Of a stretch of 64,000 bases of DNA, positions 32,726 to 39,460 are shown in pieces. The notes beneath the pieces are model-generated. The model saw only the letters and a program-made list of their open reading frames with translations. It ran no database searches and was not told the DNA's origin. The DNA comes from Maricaulis sp. (GTDB taxonomy: Bacteria; Pseudomonadota; Alphaproteobacteria; Caulobacterales; Maricaulaceae), in NCBI RefSeq assembly GCF_017643475.1, contig NZ_JAEPNI010000001.1:1302001-1366000 (forward strand). The letters are read 5' to 3'. Both the position numbers and the translations under genes were made by a program. Numbering within the stretch: the stretch's first letter is position 1; the number at the start of each line of letters is the position of its first letter.

Positions 32726-33697
32726 TTAGGACGATTCTGGCGGCGACGGCTCACCGGGCCAGGTCGTGTGGATGAATTGGGCGACCCGCTGCGCGCCAAG
32801 CCCGTCAACGCTGGCTGCCATTTTTTCGATCGCGCCCTGGCGGATCTCCACGTCCGTGTGAAACCGGTTGAAAGCCGTGGCGAACTGGCTTTCCCAGTGC
32901 GGCGTGTCCGGAACAATGCTGACGCCAAATCCGAGGGCCTCCCAGCTGCGGGCCCGGTCCAGCTGATGCGGAACAATCGGCAGGCATATCGCGGGCAAAC
33001 GGCAGGCTGCAGCCTCGTGCAGGCTCGTGCCGCCCGCCATGACGGCAAAATCAGCCGCGCGCATTCGCTCTGCAACGTCCTGTGCGCGATGGGGTGTGCC
33101 GCGGCTGTCCGGGCGCAGGATATCCACTTCCAGGTTACGTTGTCGGCAAAGCTCTTCGCAAAGCGCCAGGCAATGGTCGATCAGTTCGCTCTGGCTTCCG
33201 CCCAGGGAGACGAAGACGGATTGCGCCTGCGTGACGGCGACGGGGGGAGTCAGGGCGCTGAACGCAGCAGGCAAGAGCAGATGTTCCGGACCATCAAGAT
33301 AATGCACTCCACGCGTTTCGGGTTGGGGAACAAAGCGTTGTTTGACGATCAGATCGGCCCGCGCAGCGCCGGTCTGGTTGCCCAGCAGTGCGACTGGCAG
33401 GCCGGTGCCCCGCAGCCTTTGCACCAGGATCGGGTCGGTGTCCTTCCAGTCCCCGATCAGCACCGGGGCTTCGTGCCTACGGGCCAGCGTGGAGAGCGCC
33501 TCGAACTCGTCGGTCTGCGTCACAGATACAATCTCGCACAATGCTTTCACATCTGCGGGTAGAACGTCTGGCGTTCGGGTGATCCAGAGCACCTGGCGCC
33601 CAAGCTCGTGCAGCGTGCGCGCCAGCGCGCGGCAGCGTGTGACATGGCCGAAACCAATTGTCGGTCCGCCGTCCGCCCGTATCAGGATGACAGACAT
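32726..33697 (-). CDS. pseG: UDP-2,4-diacetamido-2,4,6-trideoxy-beta-L-altropyranose hydrolase (PseG)
   Basis: A 323-residue GT-B-like hydrolase that removes UDP before the NeuB step. IRADGGPTIGFGHVTRCRALA matches the PseG start, including catalytic His18. LGNQTG, VFVSLGGSQSE and AVMAGGTSLHEAAA correspond to the nucleotide-binding C-domain. In Caulobacter the counterpart is FlmD. It begins three bases after the stop of flmG, so it is in the same operon. Confidence 0.9.
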   Translation of the reverse strand: MSVILIRADGGPTIGFGHVTRCRALARTLHELGRQVLWITRTPDVLPADVKALCEIVSVTQTDEFEALSTLARRHEAPVLIGDWKDTDPILVQRLRGTGLPVALLGNQTGAARADLIVKQRFVPQPETRGVHYLDGPEHLLLPAAFSALTPPVAVTQAQSVFVSLGGSQSELIDHCLALCEELCRQRNLEVDILRPDSRGTPHRAQDVAERMRAADFAVMAGGTSLHEAAACRLPAICLPIVPHQLDRARSWEALGFGVSIVPDTPHWESQFATAFNRFHTDVEIRQGAIEKMAASVDGLGAQRVAQFIHTTWPGEPSPPESS

Positions 33698-33700
33698 GGC

Positions 33701-35488
33701 CTAGCCGGTAGCCTTGACGTGTGCTGCCAGCTCGGTGGCGACCCGCCCCATCGTGTTCTCCCAGTCCTGGAAGCCTTCGCCAAAGAAGGAGCGTGTCTGC
33801 GGATACCAGAGTGACCGCCCGGCGCCCAGCATGGTCCAGGTCGAGGAGCGCGCGTGGATGAACCAGACATTTGCACCACTGGCAGCGGCCAGGTTGGTGG
33901 TCGCATTCATCGGGCCGATGACCAGATCACAGGCAGAAGACAGCGCGGCGACCCCGTCGAGATCCATCTTGAGGTCGATGCCTTCGGGCTGGTGAACCGT
34001 GACCCCGAAATGCTCGCGGGCGATCTCCAGCTCGTCTTCGACCTTGCCATACTGCAGATTGACGAACTCCACACCCTCTACGTCCAGGACCGGTTTCCAG
34101 GCGTCGAATGCCGAGAAAAACCGGGCGCGCCGTGCGTTCATTTTCAGCGATTTCCAGAGGATGCCGACCTTGAGGCCCGGGCCGAACGCGGCGAGTTGTT
34201 GCCGGAACTCTTTCTGGCGATCCGGATCCGGGGTCAGGAAACCTGCATCCTTGGGAAAGCTGTCGACACTGTTGCGAAGCGAGCGCAGGGGCGTCGCCAT
34301 CGGCGTCCAGTAATCGGAGGCCTTGTCGATCTTTGGCAGGACACGCACATCGCGGCCTTCCACATGGGCGGAACGGTGGCTGTAGACCTTCGCCTTGGGG
34401 AAGGACCGGGCGACCAGGTCCACCAATCGATACTCCACGGCGATGCGCAATTCGCCATCCGGGCCGACCGCGTCGATCAGGTCATTGGCCTGGTTGAGAA
34501 ACAGGACTTCATCGCCCAGCCCCTGTTCGCCGATCCAGACCAGAGACTTGTCCCGGATCTCGTCCAGATCATCGCCTTCCCACATTGGACAGTTCATGAC
34601 AAACAGTGTGGCCTGGGTATTGTCGGGGTCGAGGCGAATGCGTTGCGCCTTCCAGCCTTCAGCGAGGCGGCCCGACGCGAGCAATGCCAGTGAGTGCCCG
34701 TGCAGCATCGTGGCCCGGTCGATCTTGTCCTGGGGATTCTTCAGTGCTTCTTCGAAATGCGTGATGGCATTCTCGGGTTCGCCGATCAGCTCGTAGACAT
34801 TCGCGAGGTTGTTATGTGCCCGTGCGAAATTGGGCTTAAGCCGTAAGGCTTCAGTGTAAAAGGGCACCGCGCCGACCGGGTCGCCGGAATCCGACAAAAC
34901 TGTGCCCAGGGAATTCCACAGCTCGGCATTTTCCGGGTGCAGGTAGATGCGCTCTCGTAGCAATTCGATCGCATCTTCAAACTTGGCCTGGTCGCGCAGG
35001 ACACTCGCCAGGTTGATCATGCCGCTCATACTGTCCGGATTGACCTGGACGCAAAGGCGATAGAATTTTTCCGCGGCCTCGAGCATGTCCAGCTTCCAGG
35101 CCACAATCCCCATATTGAGATAGATTTCATCGTCGGCGGGATCGAGTTTCCAGGCGCGTTCATAAAACTCGAGAGCGCGGGATAGTCGTCCCAGGCGAAA
35201 CAGGAGCAGGCCGACCGTATGGTTGGCGAGGGCGGTGTCCGGCCCTGCATCGAGCGCCTTGAGCGCGTGTTTCGCAGCGCCGATATGGTCGCCTTCATCA
35301 GATATCTTGATGGCGCGTTTGCACAGGGCAGCGACCTTGCGATAGGTCGCGCGCTGATCCTTGGGGATCACGCCCAGTTTGGTTTCAGCCTTGAAGTGTC
35401 CGGAATCGCCCACAGCCCCGCGGGTTTCATTCTTTTCCGCTTCAGCCTCGGCGTTGAATTCTTCTAACAGCGCGCTGTCGGTCATCAT
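33701..35488 (-). CDS. flmG: FlmG-like TPR flagellin glycosyltransferase
   Basis: A 595-residue soluble protein in two parts. Residues about 45-270 hold at least six TPR units (for example LEFYERAWKLDPADDEIYLN and VPFYTEALRLKPNFARAHNN). Residues about 290-595 resemble a GT-B/GT41-like glycosyltransferase domain with VWIGEQGLGDEVLF, LKVGILWKS and CDLVIGPMNATTNLAAASG. Caulobacter FlmG has this architecture, lies near flbT-flaF, and attaches pseudaminic acid to flagellins; the context here is the same. Start is one of two adjacent ATGs (35488/35485). First gene of the glycan operon; a CtrA-like box is 52 bases upstream. Confidence 0.8.
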   Translation of the reverse strand: MMTDSALLEEFNAEAEAEKNETRGAVGDSGHFKAETKLGVIPKDQRATYRKVAALCKRAIKISDEGDHIGAAKHALKALDAGPDTALANHTVGLLLFRLGRLSRALEFYERAWKLDPADDEIYLNMGIVAWKLDMLEAAEKFYRLCVQVNPDSMSGMINLASVLRDQAKFEDAIELLRERIYLHPENAELWNSLGTVLSDSGDPVGAVPFYTEALRLKPNFARAHNNLANVYELIGEPENAITHFEEALKNPQDKIDRATMLHGHSLALLASGRLAEGWKAQRIRLDPDNTQATLFVMNCPMWEGDDLDEIRDKSLVWIGEQGLGDEVLFLNQANDLIDAVGPDGELRIAVEYRLVDLVARSFPKAKVYSHRSAHVEGRDVRVLPKIDKASDYWTPMATPLRSLRNSVDSFPKDAGFLTPDPDRQKEFRQQLAAFGPGLKVGILWKSLKMNARRARFFSAFDAWKPVLDVEGVEFVNLQYGKVEDELEIAREHFGVTVHQPEGIDLKMDLDGVAALSSACDLVIGPMNATTNLAAASGANVWFIHARSSTWTMLGAGRSLWYPQTRSFFGEGFQDWENTMGRVATELAAHVKATG

Positions 35489-35539
35489 GTCTCGCTATCG
35501 CTAGGGTCGCTCGCAACCAGACTGACGCACCGATTCGAC

Positions 35540-35554
35540 TTAACGTTTGGCTAA
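35540..35554. promoter_or_regulatory. CtrA-like box between flmG and flbT
   Basis: TTAACGTTTGGCTAA matches TTAA-N7-TTAA at 7 of 8 half-site bases. It is 52 bases from the flmG start and 190 from flbT, similar to the distance of the boxes before fliX and flgB. Confidence 0.4.
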
Positions 35555-35575
35555 GGTTTTCCAGGCGGCCTGTCA

Positions 35576-35679
35576 CAGGCGATCACGCGCGATCAGTCGG
35601 ATCGGTGAGGGCGGTTTGACGCGTATTAAATATGCATGACCGTGATCGCCTGGTTTCGCGATGATTGGCGAAACCTTTT
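35576..35679. promoter_or_regulatory. Nested inverted repeats upstream of flbT
   Basis: CAGGCGATCACG at 35576-35587 is the exact reverse complement of 35641-35652 (12 bp, 53-base spacer). It touches a second hairpin, GGTTTCGC (35652-35659) with GCGAAACC (35668-35675), followed by TTTT. The second could be a terminator or attenuator in the flbT leader; the first could be an operator pair or long-range stem. Confidence 0.5.
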
Positions 35680-35744
35680 GTTCATCAGCCTTTGGCAGAT
35701 TCTCCGCCTGTCTAATGCGCACTCATAGTTCTGGGAGAGACTGA

Positions 35745-36131
35745 ATGCCGCTCAAAATCTCGCTAAAACCCGGCGAGAAGTTCGTTCTGAACGGCGCGGT
35801 GATCGAGAATGGCGATCGCCGATCAGTGCTCGTCCTGCAGAACAAGGCTTCGGTGCTGCGTGAGAAAGACATCATGCAACAGGAAGAGGTGACGACTCCG
35901 GCGCGTCACATCTATTTCCCGATCATGATGATGTATCTGTCTGACAAGCAAAACGATGCCATCTACGAACAATTTGTCGTGCGGATGAATGAGTTCATGA
36001 GCGTGATCCAGTCACCGGAAGTGTTGGCGGAATGCGTTGCGGTGAGCAGGGATGTGATGGCGGGTGAGTACTACAAGGCTCTCATCCGGTGCAAAAAGCT
36101 CATCGCTTATGAAGAGGAGCGACTGAAGTAA
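35745..36131 (+). CDS. flbT: FlbT flagellin mRNA regulator
   Basis: A 128-residue cytoplasmic protein matching FlbT over its whole length: [24 protein letters not shown]-typical [20 protein letters not shown] and a helical C-terminus with [16 protein letters not shown]. In Caulobacter FlbT binds the 5' leader of flagellin mRNA and promotes its decay until the hook is complete. GGGAGAG precedes the ATG. The stop overlaps flaF by one base (TAATG). Three flagellin genes with hairpin leaders follow. Confidence 0.95.
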   Translation: MPLKISLKPGEKFVLNGAVIENGDRRSVLVLQNKASVLREKDIMQQEEVTTPARHIYFPIMMMYLSDKQNDAIYEQFVVRMNEFMSVIQSPEVLAECVAVSRDVMAGEYYKALIRCKKLIAYEEERLK

Positions 36132-36499
36132 TGTCCTTCCAGGCCTATCAGCAAGCTGCGACCCGTAGCGAGGATCCGCGTTCAACCGAGTACCGCCTGT
36201 TCGCGCAAGTGACGCGCGCGCTAATGGAGGCGTCACAGGCGGACAAGCTTGAGATCACCAAGCGTGCAGAAGCGCTGGACTGGAACCGTCGCATGTGGAG
36301 CAATTTCGCTCTGGACTGCTCGAGTGAGGAAAATCAATTGCCCGAGCAATTGCGGGCCTCGATCATCTCGCTGTCACTTTTCGTCTCCAAGCACACATCC
36401 GTCGTCATGCGCGGCGATGATGATTTTCAAACCCTGATTGATATCAATCGAACGATTATGCAGGGGCTCTCGCCCCAGGCCCAGGCGCCCGCCGCGTAG
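36131..36499 (+). CDS. flaF: FlaF flagellin synthesis/secretion factor
   Basis: A 122-residue helical protein of the FlaF family. [36 protein letters not shown] and [20 protein letters not shown] are typical. FlaF is needed for flagellin production or secretion, and counters FlbT. It is translationally coupled to flbT through TAATG. A rho-independent terminator ends the pair 25 bases downstream. Confidence 0.95.
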   Translation: MSFQAYQQAATRSEDPRSTEYRLFAQVTRALMEASQADKLEITKRAEALDWNRRMWSNFALDCSSEENQLPEQLRASIISLSLFVSKHTSVVMRGDDDFQTLIDINRTIMQGLSPQAQAPAA

Positions 36500-36523
36500 A
36501 GGCCCGCAGATCGCTGAACAGGG

Positions 36524-36547
36524 AGCCGCCCACGGGCGGCTTTTTCT
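36524..36547 (+). terminator. Intrinsic terminator of flbT-flaF
   Basis: AGCCGCCC and GGGCGGCT form an 8-bp stem followed by TTTTCTT, just after the flaF stop. Confidence 0.88.
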
Positions 36548-36557
36548 TGCCTGCTTG

Positions 36558-36588
36558 TTCGCCGGGAAACATCTGCCGGGGCGGCAAG
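36558..36588. promoter_or_regulatory. Candidate ftr/FlbD enhancer of flagellin gene 1
   Basis: TTCGCCGGG (36558) and TCTGCCGGG (36572) followed by CGGCAAG lie 95-125 bases before a sigma-54 promoter. They are weaker versions of the TTGCCGGG elements found at the same distance before the other two flagellin genes. Confidence 0.35.
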
Positions 36589-36680
36589 AAAGGCGCTGCA
36601 GATCCGTCCGTACTCTGTGTTCCTGAGGCGTTTTGGTCCAAAAAGTGTCGTGAAAACAGCATTATAGCATATTCACCGCT

Positions 36681-36695
36681 CGGCATAGCGCTTGC
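36681..36695 (+). promoter_or_regulatory. Sigma-54 promoter of flagellin gene 1
   Basis: CGGCATAGCGCTTGC fits TGGCACG-N4-TTGC with invariant GG and GC at the right 10-base spacing. Transcription would start near 36706, giving a leader of about 62 bases. Confidence 0.75.
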
Positions 36696-36708
36696 GAAGC
36701 TTGCGGCA

Positions 36709-36738
36709 GGACAAAACGTCCAGGCCGAAAAAGTCGGC
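36709..36738 (+). promoter_or_regulatory. Leader hairpins of flagellin gene 1
   Basis: GGAC-AAAAC-GTCC (36709-36721) and GCCGA-AAAAG-TCGGC (36724-36738) lie in the leader between the sigma-54 promoter and the ribosome site. The first is identical to one in the flagellin 2 leader. Candidate FlbT target, by analogy with Caulobacter fljK. Confidence 0.55.
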
Positions 36739-36767
36739 TTCATCGCTTCCAGAACGGAGGAACAATT

Positions 36768-37592
36768 ATGCTTTCTGTGAACACCAACGCTGGGGCCATG
36801 GTGGCCCTGCAGAACTTGAACGCTACGAACCAGTCGATGAACGAAGTTCAGAACCGCATCAATACCGGCCTGAAGGTCGCGGGCGCGAAAGACGATGGCG
36901 GTACATTCGCCATCGCGCAGCGCATGCGTGCTCAGGTAGCGGGTTATGGTGTTGTTCAGCAGAGCCTCGATCGGACCCGTTCTGTTGTCGATGTCGCCCT
37001 GGCGGCAGGCGAGGGCATTTCGGATCTGCTCATCGAAATGAAGGAGAAAGCCCTCGCTGCTTCGGATGTATCTCTCGATGCTGCGTCCCGCACAGCCCTG
37101 AACGAAGATTTCAAGGCCCTGCGTGACCAGATCGGCAAGATGGTATCCACGGCCGAGTTCAACGGTACGAACCTGATCAATAACTCAGTGACCTCGATCT
37201 CCGCCCTGGCTAACCAGGACGGATCGAGCACGATTTCTATCATTGACGAGAACCTCTCGCTCGGTGGTGGTGTTGTGACGCTGGCTGCAACGGCTTCCTT
37301 CGCGTCTGCCGGCGCGGCGGGCACTCTTGCGGGTACGATCTCGACGTCCTTGAACAATCTCAACTCGTCTCTGGCGCGCCTCGGTACGGCCGCCAAGTCT
37401 CTCGAGATCCACAAAGGCTTTGTGCAGCAACTGAGCGACTCCCTGGAGACCGGCATCGGAAACCTGGTCGACGCCGATCTGGCCAAGGAAAGTGCACGTT
37501 TGCAGTCGCTGCAGGTCAAGCAGCAGCTGGGCGTACAGGCGCTATCCATCGCCAACCAGGCGCCGCAGACGATCATGTCGTTCTTCGGATAA
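36768..37592 (+). CDS. Flagellin 1
   Basis: A 274-residue flagellin with conserved ends and almost no variable D2/D3 insert, as in Caulobacter. The N-terminus has VNTNAGAMVALQNLNATNQ and VQNRINTGLKVAGAKDDGG (D0/D1 helices). The C-terminus has ARLQSLQVKQQLGVQALSIA followed by NQAPQTIMSFFG. The middle (Ser/Thr-rich, TSISALANQDGSSTISI) gives possible O-glycosylation sites. A GGAGGAA site precedes the ATG. Own sigma-54 promoter and own terminator. It shares long near-identical blocks with flagellin 2. Confidence 0.95.
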   Translation: MLSVNTNAGAMVALQNLNATNQSMNEVQNRINTGLKVAGAKDDGGTFAIAQRMRAQVAGYGVVQQSLDRTRSVVDVALAAGEGISDLLIEMKEKALAASDVSLDAASRTALNEDFKALRDQIGKMVSTAEFNGTNLINNSVTSISALANQDGSSTISIIDENLSLGGGVVTLAATASFASAGAAGTLAGTISTSLNNLNSSLARLGTAAKSLEIHKGFVQQLSDSLETGIGNLVDADLAKESARLQSLQVKQQLGVQALSIANQAPQTIMSFFG

Positions 37593-37602
37593 CCGTAAGC
37601 GC

Positions 37603-37638
37603 GCTGGGATCGCTTTCGAGCGATCCCAGCATTTTTTT
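37603..37638 (+). terminator. Intrinsic terminator of flagellin gene 1
   Basis: GCTGGGATCGCT, TTCG loop, AGCGATCCCAGC (12-bp perfect stem), then ATTTTTTT. Confidence 0.95.
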
Positions 37639-37714
37639 CTGCGTCCACAGCGGAGGCACGGACCCATGTCTGAATTCGAAAATTAACTCATTATTAACCA
37701 AACATTTTTGCCGA

Positions 37715-37767
37715 CCGGTAGTTTTTGCCGGGCGATTTTTACGTGTTGTTGGGCAGTTTTTGCCGGG
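37715..37767. promoter_or_regulatory. Tandem ftr/FlbD-like enhancer elements of flagellin gene 2
   Basis: Two aligned 18-base elements, CCGGTAGTTTTTGCCGGG (37715-37732) and TGGGCAGTTTTTGCCGGG (37750-37767), are 35 bases apart. A shorter ATTTTTGCCG lies at 37704. They are about 90-140 bases before the sigma-54 promoter, the position of ftr elements bound by FlbD in Caulobacter. This explains most of the 349-base gap 37593-37941. Confidence 0.6.
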
Positions 37768-37855
37768 TGAATGGTTACCCGGAAATTCCGACTCGGCAGA
37801 AAACTCCCAGTGATTCGGGGCGATCCGGGATTAACCAAGTAGGTCAAGCAAAAAC

Positions 37856-37870
37856 TGGCACTTCCTTTGC
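37856..37870 (+). promoter_or_regulatory. Sigma-54 promoter of flagellin gene 2
   Basis: TGGCACTTCCTTTGC is a near-consensus -24/-12 element (TGGCAC and TTGC intact). The start would be near 37881, with a leader of about 61 bases. Confidence 0.88.
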
Positions 37871-37883
37871 TGTGTAAAGCGTC

Positions 37884-37914
37884 GGATCAGAAGATCCAGC
37901 GGACAAAACGTCCG
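37884..37914 (+). promoter_or_regulatory. Leader hairpins of flagellin gene 2
   Basis: GGATC-AGAA-GATCC (37884-37897) and CGGAC-AAAAC-GTCCG (37900-37914). The GGACAAAACGTCC core is identical to the flagellin 1 leader although surrounding bases differ, which argues for selection on an RNA structure. Confidence 0.55.
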
Positions 37915-37941
37915 AGAAACCAGAAAGGAAAGGGCCAAGAA

Positions 37942-38766
37942 ATGGCTACTATCAATACCAATGCTGGCGCCATGGTTGCGCTGCAGAACCTCAACTCTAC
38001 GAACCGTGACATTGAGCAGGTTCAATCTCGCATCAATACGGGTCTCGCCGTTGCATCTGCCAAGGACAATGGTGGTGTTTATGCGATCGCCCAGAAAATG
38101 CGTGCCGACGTGAAAGGCTATGAAGCCGTTGGTAACTCGCTGGACCTGGCTGCTTCGACCGTAGACGTTGCGCTGGCTGCTGGTGAAGCTGTCTCCGATC
38201 TCCTCGTTGAGATGAAAGAGAAGGCTCTGGCGGCTTCGGACGCTTCGCTTGACTCCGCTTCGCGCACCGCGCTGAACGAGGACTTCAAAGCGCTGCGTGA
38301 CCAGATCGGCAAGATCGTTTCGAACGCTTCGTTCAACGGTACCAACCTGATCAACAACTCCGTGACCTCGATCTCCGCACTCGCTAATGCTTCGGGTTCG
38401 TCCACGATTTCCATCGTCGACGAGAACCTGTCACTCGGTGGTGGTGTCGTCACGCTCTCTGCAACGGCTTCCTTCGCGTCTGCCAGCGCAGCGAGCACGA
38501 TTGCGGGTACGATCTCTACGTCCATCAACAACCTGAACGCTTCTCTGGCGCGCCTGGGTACGGCTTCCAAGTCTCTGGGCATCCACAAAGACTTCGTAGG
38601 CAAGCTGTCTGACTCCCTCGAAAAGGGTATCGGCAACCTGGTCGACGCGGACCTGGCCAAGGAAAGCGCTCGCTTGCAGTCTCTGCAGGTCAAGCAACAG
38701 CTTGGTGTACAGGCTCTGTCCATTGCGAACAGTGCTCCGTCCACCATCCTGGGTTACTTCCGTTAA
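37942..38766 (+). CDS. Flagellin 2
   Basis: A 274-residue flagellin. ATINTNAGAMVALQNLNSTN opens the D0 helix, IGKIVSNASFNGTNLINNSV lies in D1, and ARLQSLQVKQQLGVQALSIA followed by NSAPSTILGYFR closes it. Codon use is more biased than in flagellins 1 and 3 (many GCT, TCC, GGT, GTT), as in highly expressed genes, so this may be the main filament subunit. The ATG at 37942 is preceded by AAAGGGCCAAG; the frame is open upstream but lies in the leader. Near-consensus sigma-54 promoter. Confidence 0.95.
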   Translation: MATINTNAGAMVALQNLNSTNRDIEQVQSRINTGLAVASAKDNGGVYAIAQKMRADVKGYEAVGNSLDLAASTVDVALAAGEAVSDLLVEMKEKALAASDASLDSASRTALNEDFKALRDQIGKIVSNASFNGTNLINNSVTSISALANASGSSTISIVDENLSLGGGVVTLSATASFASASAASTIAGTISTSINNLNASLARLGTASKSLGIHKDFVGKLSDSLEKGIGNLVDADLAKESARLQSLQVKQQLGVQALSIANSAPSTILGYFR

Positions 38767-38776
38767 TCCCGGAAAT

Positions 38777-38802
38777 GGAAGGTGGGTTAGCGCCCACCTT
38801 CC
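38777..38802 (+). terminator. Hairpin after flagellin gene 2 (weak terminator)
   Basis: GGAAGGTGGG, TTAGCG loop, CCCACCTTCC: a perfect 10-bp stem directly after the stop. No T-run follows, so it may stabilise the mRNA 3' end or allow partial read-through into the FlaG-like gene. Confidence 0.55.
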
Positions 38803-38834
38803 GCTTCCCGGAAGCTGATGACGGGAACCAATAT

Positions 38835-38852
38835 GGAGGCGCTGGCGCCTCC
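38835..38852 (+). promoter_or_regulatory. Hairpin just upstream of the FlaG-like gene
   Basis: GGAGGCGC-TG-GCGCCTCC ends 17 bases before the ATG at 38870 and close to its AGGAAA ribosome site. It could limit translation initiation. Confidence 0.4.
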
Positions 38853-38869
38853 GCGTCGGCGAATAGGAA

Positions 38870-39262
38870 ATGGCAGAAACAGGATTTAATCCAGCATCTG
38901 TCACGGCGGTCTCGGCCACGGACAATCGAGAGAAGATTGTCGAGCGTAACCGTCAGGACAGCACACGCATCCAGCCTGTCGAGGAACAGGACGGGAGTGG
39001 TGCATCCAAATCACCCACAGAGCAGATGGACCAGTCCGAGCGCCATGAGGTGGTCGAGCAGAAAATCCAGGAACTCTCTGAGACCCCTTTTGCAAACTCG
39101 CGTTTGAAGATCACGCAGGACAATACGTCCGGAGAATACGTCTATCTGATGATTGACGACGAATCCGGGGAGACTGTCCGGCGATGGCCGCCCGAGAAAC
39201 ATTCCGACTTGCTGGAATACCTGCGTACAAGCACGGCAGGCTTGATCAACCAGCGCGTCTGA
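38870..39262 (+). CDS. FlaG-like flagellar protein
   Basis: A 130-residue protein with a disordered polar N-terminal half and a C-terminal domain: ANSRLKITQDNTSGEYVYLM then IDDESGETVRRWPPE and a final helix LLEYLRTSTAG. The pattern 'L.F..D...G...V.V.D..TGEVIRQIPPE' is that of FlaG, an exported protein that affects filament length. It lies directly after flagellin 2 without its own obvious promoter, so it may be expressed by read-through. Confidence 0.8.
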   Translation: MAETGFNPASVTAVSATDNREKIVERNRQDSTRIQPVEEQDGSGASKSPTEQMDQSERHEVVEQKIQELSETPFANSRLKITQDNTSGEYVYLMIDDESGETVRRWPPEKHSDLLEYLRTSTAGLINQRV

Positions 39263-39265
39263 CCA

Positions 39266-39305
39266 CCCGGCAATATTAGCCGCCCGGGCAATCCACGCCC
39301 GGCAA
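39266..39305. promoter_or_regulatory. ftr/FlbD-like enhancer elements of flagellin gene 3
   Basis: Three CCCGG(G)CAA elements (39266-39273, 39283-39291, 39298-39305) are the reverse complement of the TTGCCGGG core before flagellin 2. They lie about 85-125 bases before the sigma-54 promoter. Confidence 0.5.
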
Positions 39306-39318
39306 ATCTAAGTTTTCG

Positions 39319-39345
39319 CCCCTCTCGAAATTCGAGTGGGGTTTT
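39319..39345 (+). terminator. Intrinsic terminator of the FlaG-like gene
   Basis: CCCCTCTCG and CGAGTGGGG pair with one T-T mismatch around AAATT, followed by TTTT. Confidence 0.75.
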
Positions 39346-39388
39346 GTAATTTATTGAATTCATTAAGGTTACTTATCAGTTGGCAAAG

Positions 39389-39403
39389 CGGCACGCCGCT
39401 TGC
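39389..39403 (+). promoter_or_regulatory. Sigma-54 promoter of flagellin gene 3
   Basis: CGGCACGCCGCTTGC matches TGGCACG-N4-TTGC at all but the first base. Transcription would start near 39414. Confidence 0.87.
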
Positions 39404-39421
39404 GCATAGGTCTGCGAATGC

Positions 39422-39437
39422 GCTGCAAAACTGCAGC
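39422..39437 (+). promoter_or_regulatory. Leader hairpin of flagellin gene 3
   Basis: GCTGCA-AAAC-TGCAGC. The stem differs from those of flagellins 1 and 2, but the loop is again A-rich ending in C, and it lies at a similar position between promoter and ribosome site. Confidence 0.5.
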
Positions 39438-39460
39438 AGGACTTTGCGGGAGAATGTCGC

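Noticed and set aside
35690-35715. A possible sigma-54 promoter (TGGCAGATTCTCCGC) before flbT
   Set aside because: GG and GC spacing fits but the -12 TTGC is poor and there is no ftr-like element upstream at the usual distance.
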